Shown here piece by piece: positions 1 through 4,839 of a stretch of DNA of 6,072 nucleotides (position 1 is the first letter of the stretch; each line of letters opens with the position of its first letter). Under the pieces are notes generated by a model that saw only the letters and a list, made by a program, of their open reading frames with translations, did no database searches and was not told the origin of the DNA. Origin of the DNA: Candidatus Omnitrophota bacterium (GTDB lineage Bacteria > Omnitrophota > Gorgyraeia > 2-02-FULL-51-18); assembly GCA_023247955.1 (NCBI GenBank), contig JAHFFL010000073.1, positions 1-6,072 of the forward strand, given 5' to 3'. The position numbers and the translations under genes were made by a program.

Positions 1-461
1 ACCACAAAACGGCCGGCCAGCGAAATCTGACAGGTCAGCCGGGCGCCCTTGGTCCCAAACGGCTCCTTGACGACCTGCACCAGCACCTCCTGGTCCTTTT
101 TCAAGACATCCTGAATCTGGGGCGTCGGCTCATGCCTGTCCCTGCGGTGAGGGTGCTGGGGTGGAGGAGGCGTCGCCGGTTTGTCCCCGTTTTCGACAAA
201 CACGGCCTCTTCGGTGTCAAAACCCAGCCCTCCCTGCCCGACCACGTCGGTCACGTAGAGAAAGCCGTTCTTCTCAAGGCCCAAATCGATGAAAGCGGCC
301 CCGATACCCGGCACAATCGAGCTCACCTTCCCTTTAAAAATGGACCCGACCAGCTGTTTGTCGCTCGGCCGCTCCACATAGTATTCCTCCAGGTGACCGT
401 CTTCGACGACGGCTACCCTTTTGGACTGAAATTCCACGTTCACTAGTATCTCTTTTTTCAT
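1..461 (-). CDS. rng: Ribonuclease E/G family endoribonuclease, N-terminal part (runs off left edge)
   Basis: This is the first 153 codons of a single-strand-specific endoribonuclease of the RNase E/G family, which acts in the cytoplasm on rRNA precursors and mRNA. The ATG at 461-459 follows a GAGG at 5-base spacing, and the frame is open to the window edge. The start MKKEILVNV and the following EEYYVER match the family's N-terminal strand region. VGSIFKGKVSSIVPGIGAAF (residues 38-57) with DLGLEKNGFLYVTDV is the first half of the embedded S1 RNA-binding domain. VQVVKEPFGTKGARLT (128-143) is the highly conserved block that ends it. A Pro/His/Arg-rich loop (about residues 94-114) interrupts the S1 domain. 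The catalytic DNase I-like region with its metal-binding Asp residues, and the Zn-link cysteines, lie outside the window. RNase G and RNase E therefore cannot be separated firmly; the short N-terminus looks more like RNase G. It lies beyond the pilQ terminator and probably has its own promoter. Confidence 0.93.
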   Translation of the reverse strand, partial: MKKEILVNVEFQSKRVAVVEDGHLEEYYVERPSDKQLVGSIFKGKVSSIVPGIGAAFIDLGLEKNGFLYVTDVVGQGGLGFDTEEAVFVENGDKPATPPPPQHPHRRDRHEPTPQIQDVLKKDQEVLVQVVKEPFGTKGARLTCQISLAGRFV

Positions 462-466
462 ACGAA

Positions 467-470
467 CCTC
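467..470 (-). promoter_or_regulatory. Shine-Dalgarno site of the ribonuclease gene
   Basis: GAGG on the minus strand lies 5 bases before the ATG at 461. It is the clearest ribosome-binding signal for this start and supports translation initiating there independently of pilQ. Confidence 0.65.
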
Positions 471-497
471 GTTTTAAACTTGCTGGCTTTGATCCAT

Positions 498-535
498 AAA
501 AAAACACGGACCGGTTTTTCCGTTCTGGGCGGAAA
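498..535 (-). promoter_or_regulatory. Two overlapping, mutually exclusive hairpins with a T7 tract in the ribonuclease leader (possible attenuator)
   Basis: Reading the minus strand, TTTCCG (535-530) can pair with CGGAAA (522-517) around a 7-base loop. ACGGA (523-519) can instead pair with TCCGT (510-506) around an 8-base loop; this second hairpin is followed by G and seven Ts (504-498). The two stems share bases 519-522, so only one can form at a time. This is the layout of an antiterminator/terminator pair about 40-75 bases before the rng start. Each stem is short (5-6 bp), so this may be chance. No convincing -35/-10 pair for rng was found in 462-572; TAAAAT at about 564-569 is the best -10-like hexamer but lacks a -35. 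Confidence 0.3.
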
Positions 536-572
536 TCCAGCTCGTGCGATAAACCTTACACTGATTTTAAAG

Positions 573-604
573 AAAAAACTTAAAAGCGCGCGGGCGCCTT
601 AAAG
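573..604 (-). terminator. Rho-independent terminator at the end of the pil operon
   Basis: On the minus strand CTTTAAGGCGC (604-594) pairs with GCGCTTTTAAG (589-579) around a CCGC tetraloop. This is an 11-position stem with one T-T mismatch and one G-U wobble, followed directly by six Ts (578-573). The rising arm contains the last sense codon (Leu498) and the TAA stop of pilQ. This ends the pilMNOPQ transcript and separates it from the ribonuclease gene. Confidence 0.78.
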
Positions 605-2095
605 CTTATGGGTCGCCGGCACCGACGCCGCTTTGTCAGAAACCACCGTCACTGTCATGAAAAACAGAAGATCGGTTTTCTGAACCGTTTTATCTTTAAA
701 ACTGAAAAACTTATCTAAAATCGGAATATCGCCCAGAATCGGCACTTTCGTCCTGCTGTCGACTAGCGTTTCTCGAATTAATCCTCCAATAGCGATGGTT
801 TGACCATTCTTGATGCGGACACGGGTTTGGGCCTCCCTTGTCGTGAAGTGAGGCGCCTTGATGTCCGTCGTTAAATCATCATAACCCAGAAGACTGGTAA
901 TCTCCGGGTGAATATCCACAACAATTTCATTCGCGTTATTGATTTGGGGCTTTACCGACAGCCGAATTCCCACGTCCCGGTCGTTGTAGCCGGTGACTTC
1001 CATGCGGCCTGTCGACGAATTTCTCTCAAATCGGGGAATCGCGATCACGTCTCCCACTAAGATCTTCGCTTCCTGATTATTCAATGTCATCACGTGCGGC
1101 TCGGAGAGGACCTTGGAATTATCCCTCTGCTTAAGCATCTGGAGCATCGCCTGAAACTGGCTGAAATCCAGCGTGCCAAACGTGAATTCGCTTTTATCCA
1201 CCACGGGAAACGTGGGTTGGTGAGAAAAATCCGCCGTCGGAAAATCCTGCACGGTCGTCGTGGCCGTGGTGTTGGAAGTGACCGCCGCCGCGGTGGAAAA
1301 CGAGCCGCGTCCTTCGGGCAGAAAATTCCTAAGGGTCTTGGACGGCGCGGAAAAAGTAGGCCATGGAAAACTCGTCGGGCGCGCACCGCCCGAGGCCGTG
1401 ACCTTCGTGTTCCATTTAATCCCGAGCTTGTCCGCGCTGCCAAGCGTTGTCTCAATGACCTTCGCCTCAATCAAGACCTGGGGCGTGATCATGTCCAAGC
1501 GCTCGATGACCTTTCGTACGTTTTGAAGCACGGTGGGCATGTCCGTGACAATCAGCGTGTTGGACCGGGCATCCGAGCGAATCTTTCCTCTGTCGCTCAA
1601 GATGTCCTTGAGAGACTTCTCCACTTCGGAGGCCTGAGAATAATTCAGCGTAAATACCTCCGTCGAGAGCTCTTCCTTCTTCAAGTTCTCTATCGTCGTG
1701 ACCCGGATGATATTGCCATCTTGGTCGTAGGCATATCCGTAGGTCTTCAACACCACGTCGAGCGCCTTTTCCCAGGGAACGTCAACCAGGCGTATCGTGA
1801 CGCTGCCATTCACATCCTTGCCCGCCACGATATTGACGCCGCTCTTCAGCGAAAGGATGCGAAGAACGTTTTGGATGTCCGCATCCTTGAAGTCAATCGT
1901 CACGTTACCAGGCGTTGAGGCGTCGGGAAGCGGCAAGCTGTTCAGAGAGCCGGCATCGCCCGAAGGCGACGGGGCAGCGGCATTTTCCGTAGGATGCTCT
2001 TCGGCGCCGGCGGCATGGACAAAACACGGCAACAAACACAACGCAAGCGCCACAGCCAAAGAAATCCGTTTTCTTTTAAGCTTAAGCGCGCTCAC
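599..2095 (-). CDS. pilQ: Type IV pilus outer-membrane secretin PilQ
   Basis: PilQ forms the multimeric outer-membrane channel through which the type IV pilus is extruded. The 498-residue product starts at GTG, overlapping the pilP stop by 4 bases (GTGA). Residues 1-29 are a signal peptide: a Lys/Arg-rich start (KLKRKR), a hydrophobic core, and probable cleavage near VHA. A STN/N0-type domain spans about 64-135 (NVTIDFKDADIQNVLRILS onward). An N1 (secretin_N) domain spans about 144-202, with SNTLIVTDMP. The secretin barrel domain spans about 205-485, with VLIEAKVIETT, KVLSEPHVMTLNNQEAKILVG, NGQTIAIGGLI and the signature VPILGDIPILDKFF (451-464). It has no AMIN peptidoglycan-binding repeats, so it is much shorter than Neisseria or Pseudomonas PilQ. 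Residues about 230-300 form a Ser/Thr/Pro/Phe-rich stretch inside the barrel domain. By sequence alone a type II secretion secretin is possible; the PilMNOP neighbours decide for PilQ. Confidence 0.95.
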   Translation of the reverse strand: MSALKLKRKRISLAVALALCLLPCFVHAAGAEEHPTENAAAPSPSGDAGSLNSLPLPDASTPGNVTIDFKDADIQNVLRILSLKSGVNIVAGKDVNGSVTIRLVDVPWEKALDVVLKTYGYAYDQDGNIIRVTTIENLKKEELSTEVFTLNYSQASEVEKSLKDILSDRGKIRSDARSNTLIVTDMPTVLQNVRKVIERLDMITPQVLIEAKVIETTLGSADKLGIKWNTKVTASGGARPTSFPWPTFSAPSKTLRNFLPEGRGSFSTAAAVTSNTTATTTVQDFPTADFSHQPTFPVVDKSEFTFGTLDFSQFQAMLQMLKQRDNSKVLSEPHVMTLNNQEAKILVGDVIAIPRFERNSSTGRMEVTGYNDRDVGIRLSVKPQINNANEIVVDIHPEITSLLGYDDLTTDIKAPHFTTREAQTRVRIKNGQTIAIGGLIRETLVDSRTKVPILGDIPILDKFFSFKDKTVQKTDLLFFMTVTVVSDKAASVPATHKL

Positions 2096-2526
2096 GTCTT
2101 TTTCCGGTCTTCTTCACGCGGATGCATGGATTTAAACGACTCGACGCCATGGACCGAGAACACCACCCCTTCCGGTTTGATCCGAACCACCTTCACACCG
2201 CCGACTTCTTCCCCTTCTCTCAGCAGCGCCCCGTTGACGATCACAACCGAGCCGCTTTTTGGATCATACACAACCCCTTCGATCACGAGGTCATCGGTCG
2301 TTTCTGCTCCCGAAAAACCCCCGGCATGCCGGGTGGTGGCCGTGACGAGCTGCACAAACGGATCCCGCTTGCCGCGCGCATCATAGAGCGGCTGGGAGTC
2401 CGCAGCCAACGCGCCGGACTCCGCGGAAATCATACCAAAACCTAACGGAAGAATCCACAAAAAGAAGAAAAAACAGCTCAAAAAACTAAACGGCCATTGA
2501 CGTTGATAAAAAGTAATCAACTTCAC
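2092..2526 (-). CDS. pilP: Type IV pilus alignment protein PilP-like
   Basis: PilP is the periplasmic link between the PilN/PilO dimer and the N-domains of the secretin. The 144-residue product starts at GTG, overlapping the pilO stop by 4 bases (GTGA), with no strong Shine-Dalgarno of its own, so translational coupling is likely. Residues 12-35 are very hydrophobic, with an FFFFLW core, and act as a signal or anchor. The linker carries YDARGKRDPFVQL (48-60), whose RDPF is the family hallmark. Residues about 79-132 form a compact beta-rich domain (LVIEGVVYDPKSGSVVIVNG, then VGGVKVVRIKPEGVVF) typical of PilP and GspC homology regions. Canonical PilP is a lipoprotein. The only cysteine here, Cys18 in FLSC, sits inside the hydrophobic run without a proper lipobox, so this one may be cleaved near ALAA (39-42) or stay membrane-anchored. 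It lies directly before pilQ, as expected. Confidence 0.88.
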   Translation of the reverse strand: MKLITFYQRQWPFSFLSCFFFFLWILPLGFGMISAESGALAADSQPLYDARGKRDPFVQLVTATTRHAGGFSGAETTDDLVIEGVVYDPKSGSVVIVNGALLREGEEVGGVKVVRIKPEGVVFSVHGVESFKSMHPREEDRKKT

Positions 2527-3107
2527 TGTCTTTTGTAAATTTCCATTTTGAGCTCCACCAGATGCCTTCTTTCGTCCGCCGGGTTTTCCGTGATCTTGAG
2601 GTCAGTGACTTTGAAAAAAATCCCGGCGGTTTCAAGCCCGGCCAAAAAGGAACCGAACTCATGCGTCCCCGCAAGCGCGTTCATCTGAACGGAAAGCGGC
2701 TGGTAGCGCGGCCGGGACAAAGAACTTTGGGAAACCTCGAGCGGCCTAAGCGAAGTAATCTTGATCCCCGAGTCAAAAGCCTGCTGGGATAAACTTTCAA
2801 GAAGCGCCGAAACCTCACCGGCAGAGACAAATCGTGCCTCCTCCTCGGCCAGCCGCTTTTTAGATTCCTGCCACCGCAAGCGGATCGCGTCCTTGTCTTT
2901 ATCGTCCGCCTTCAGCCGCTCCAGTTCTTTGCCGAGCGACGACAGTTTGGGCGCTGCTTCCATCAACGTCCTAAACATCGGCCGCGCCAAAAACGTAAAA
3001 TCCGCGAAGAGAAATAGCAGCGCCGCCGCCGTGAGCGCAATCACCTTTTCTTTCGGGCCTCTTCGGCTCAAGAAATCTTCGAGGAACTTGACGCGGACCC
3101 CGGCCAT
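2523..3107 (-). CDS. pilO: Type IV pilus alignment protein PilO
   Basis: PilO is a bitopic inner-membrane protein that dimerises with PilN in the periplasm and helps control pilus extension. The 194-residue product has a short cytoplasmic tail (1-20), one membrane helix at about 22-42 (VIALTAAALLFLFADFTFLA), and a charged coiled-coil at about 46-92 rich in Lys, Glu and Leu. A C-terminal ferredoxin-like domain follows at about 95-194, with the family pattern VSALLESLSQQAFDSGIKI, then YQPLSVQMN, HEFGSFLAGLE and FFKVTDLKI. The ATG overlaps the pilN TGA by one base (TGATG), and a GGAG lies 5 bases upstream. Size and gene position between pilN and pilP fit well. Confidence 0.92.
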   Translation of the reverse strand: MAGVRVKFLEDFLSRRGPKEKVIALTAAALLFLFADFTFLARPMFRTLMEAAPKLSSLGKELERLKADDKDKDAIRLRWQESKKRLAEEEARFVSAGEVSALLESLSQQAFDSGIKITSLRPLEVSQSSLSRPRYQPLSVQMNALAGTHEFGSFLAGLETAGIFFKVTDLKITENPADERRHLVELKMEIYKRQ

Positions 3108-3817
3108 CAGGACTCCGCCTTTTCCCGCTTAAAGCGGCACAGCAAAACAAAATCGTAAACGTCGACGTCCTTGATCTTCCTCTGGTTCATGTCTGAAAGC
3201 TCAATGTCGTCAAAAACCCCGCTAAAAAAATCGTTGGTCTTGAGCTCCTTCAAAAATTTTCCCACCGAAGCCGTCTCCTGGCCGGAACCGGCCACGCTGC
3301 CTTCGAGTTTGAGCGAGCGTCTTCTTTCCGGTTCGGCGGGCGTTTCCTGCGGCTCGTCCGGCTTTTCCGCTTGGCCCTTTTTCTTCGCGGCCGGCTTGGC
3401 AGGTTTTTTCTCCGTTTTGACCGGCGCCTTTCGGACCAACGGCCTCTCGTCAATCACGGAAAGACTCCTTAACCATACCCCTTGAGTCATCGAGCCCGAA
3501 AGCGCGTTTAAAAGCGACGCCCAATAAAATTTTCTCGTCGTCAGGCGCTGAATTTCCTTTAGGTGCTCGTCCGTCGCCGCGGCTTCCGATTTTTGCGCCT
3601 CGGTTTCCCGTCCTGCCTCTTTCAAGCGGGAAACAAGCTTGGTCTTCCACGCGGCCTGCGTCCCCACCGTAAAAACCGCGGCCGCGAGAAACACCTGAGA
3701 AACGACCAGAACCATCACGGCGATCGTGAGTATTTTCCGGATCGGCAGATCCGAAGACCCTAGGCGGGTCGACCCTTTTTTTCTGAGCCCTTCGGGAAGG
3801 AGATTGATTTCTATCAT
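3107..3817 (-). CDS. pilN: Type IV pilus alignment protein PilN
   Basis: PilN joins the cytoplasmic PilM ring to the periplasmic alignment complex. The 236-residue product opens with MIEINLLPEG, whose INLLP (4-8) is the conserved tail that docks into PilM. A membrane helix follows at about 28-52 and a coiled-coil at about 57-92. The periplasmic PilN domain begins near 97 (FYWASLLNALS, then TQGVWLRSLSV) and resumes at about 168 (SLKLEGSVAG, VGKFLKELKTNDFFSGV). Residues 129-167 between these halves are a low-complexity Lys/Ala/Pro/Glu segment, making the protein longer than the roughly 180-200 residues usual for the family. The ATG overlaps the pilM TGA in ATGA with no clear Shine-Dalgarno nearby, so coupling to pilM translation is likely. 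Confidence 0.92.
   Translation of the reverse strand: MIEINLLPEGLRKKGSTRLGSSDLPIRKILTIAVMVLVVSQVFLAAAVFTVGTQAAWKTKLVSRLKEAGRETEAQKSEAAATDEHLKEIQRLTTRKFYWASLLNALSGSMTQGVWLRSLSVIDERPLVRKAPVKTEKKPAKPAAKKKGQAEKPDEPQETPAEPERRRSLKLEGSVAGSGQETASVGKFLKELKTNDFFSGVFDDIELSDMNQRKIKDVDVYDFVLLCRFKREKAES
3113..3116 (-). promoter_or_regulatory. Shine-Dalgarno site of pilO
   Basis: GGAG on the minus strand, inside the last pilN codons, lies 5 bases before the pilO ATG. It is the best ribosome-binding site within the pil cluster and fixes the pilO start. Confidence 0.6.
3317..3433 (-). other. Charge-patterned low-complexity insertion in PilN (residues 129-167)
   Basis: This encodes 39 residues with nine Lys, seven Pro, six Glu, and almost no hydrophobic side chains apart from Ala and one Val. 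The first half is strongly basic (KTEKKPAKPAAKKK), the second acidic (EKPDEPQETPAEPE), and it ends in three Arg. It sits in the loop after the first strand of the periplasmic domain and is probably disordered. Confidence 0.8.
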
Positions 3818-4839
3818 TTTCTTTGCCCCGCTCCGCGGAGAATCATGCCGAACGCGACATTGAGCTCCGCCGAATGCTGCGCCAAAAATTTCTGGTCCAC
3901 GTTCTCGAAACTCTCGATCTTTTTGATGTTGTCCCAGATCGTGACTTCTTTTTCAAGCTCGGCGGACAACACCTCCGAAGCCCCATAAGACAGCGCCGCG
4001 CCGCCGCTCATCCAAAGATGCTTCAAATCTTCGCCCACCTCGTTCTCATAATAATCGATCGAATGTTCGATCTGCTCCGCGAGCGGTTCAAAACCTTTTT
4101 GAGTGGCGGCCCGCAGGTCGTCCAAAATCTCGGCGGAGCGCTCGTGTTTCAGGGCGTCCGCGTCCGGCTCGGGAATCTGTCGGATTTCGGCGAGCGCCTG
4201 CGTGATTTGGGCCCCGCCAAACGGAATCTCCCGGACAAAAAAAGGCACGCGGTCATGGAGTATCGCAAAAGAACTCATCCGGTGCCCGATATTGAGGAGG
4301 CCGTAGGCACGTTCGCTTCCGGAATCACCGAGCATCTCAAAAGCGTTCAAAAGACAAAAGATGTCCGCATCGACAATTTCAGGATGGATATTCAGGGAAG
4401 CCAGAAGCTCCAGGCGCGCCGCGACGGTGTCGCGTTTGACCGCCACAAGCATCACGTGCATGGTTTTTTTGTCGGGCTCCTGACCCAAAATTTGGAAATC
4501 AAGCACGCAGTCATCGACCGGAAATGGCAGATGGCTCTCCGCCTCAAAACGAATGGCGCTTTTGAGCTCTCCTACAGTCATTGTCGGCAGCGTGATGCGG
4601 CGCACCAAAAGCGAAGGCCCTGATACGGCTATCCGCACACGCGAGGGCGTTGTGTGCGAGGGGTCAAAAATCAGCTTCAAAATAGTTTTTAAAGATTCGG
4701 GGTCTTTGGCCGGCAGGATAGAGGCGCGATGAAGCTGTACCGTCTCGCCGGTATGGGTAAGCTCGACGCACTTGACCGAATAGCTGCCGATATCCAGCCC
4801 AACCGCCGACACCGGTTTATTTTTTTTTAACTGATCCAT
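3814..4839 (-). CDS. pilM: Type IV pilus assembly ATPase-fold protein PilM
   Basis: PilM is a cytoplasmic actin/FtsA-fold protein that binds ATP and the N-terminal tail of PilN, forming the inner ring of the pilus machine. The 341-residue product is full length for the family. The first phosphate-binding loop is GLDIGSYSVKCVEL (14-27). EAESHLPFPVDD (99-110) and VDADIFCLLNAFE (156-168) are PilM hallmarks. The second phosphate loop is LLNIGHRMSSFAIL (181-194), with Asn183 where classic actins have Asp. EQIEHSIDYYE (255-265) and the adenosine-site motif LWMSGGAALS (275-284) follow. The ATG at 4839 lies inside the 3' end of the preceding membrane-protein gene (23-base overlap) and has no Shine-Dalgarno. 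Initiation is therefore by coupling or from a leaderless transcript starting at the adjacent extended -10 box. Confidence 0.95.
   Translation of the reverse strand: MDQLKKNKPVSAVGLDIGSYSVKCVELTHTGETVQLHRASILPAKDPESLKTILKLIFDPSHTTPSRVRIAVSGPSLLVRRITLPTMTVGELKSAIRFEAESHLPFPVDDCVLDFQILGQEPDKKTMHVMLVAVKRDTVAARLELLASLNIHPEIVDADIFCLLNAFEMLGDSGSERAYGLLNIGHRMSSFAILHDRVPFFVREIPFGGAQITQALAEIRQIPEPDADALKHERSAEILDDLRAATQKGFEPLAEQIEHSIDYYENEVGEDLKHLWMSGGAALSYGASEVLSAELEKEVTIWDNIKKIESFENVDQKFLAQHSAELNVAFGMILRGAGQRK

Noticed and set aside
181..193. Asn at position 183 of PilM in place of the Asp of the second phosphate loop of classic actins
   Set aside because: The coordinates given are PilM residue numbers (loop LLNIGHRMSSFAI), not bases; the codons lie near 3.8-4.3 kb on the minus strand. 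From memory, several PilM proteins have NIG at this site, so it is likely normal family variation.
132..446. Open frame of 104 codons on the plus strand near the left edge
   Set aside because: It lies opposite the clear RNase E/G N-terminal sequence, which explains the conservation and codon pattern.
1094..1918. Long open frame of 274 codons on the plus strand, opposite pilQ
   Set aside because: It is exactly antisense to the conserved secretin frame, with an Arg/His-rich composition and no recognisable domain. It is a codon-bias shadow of pilQ.
3831..3840. Perfect 10-base palindrome CTCCGCGGAG near the end of pilM
   Set aside because: It lies within conserved-length coding sequence, has no loop or T-run, and occurs once; probably chance.
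3823..4623. Open frame of 266 codons on the plus strand, opposite pilM
   Set aside because: It mirrors the pilM coding strand, has no ribosome-binding site or domain, and shows Arg/His-heavy composition typical of antisense frames.
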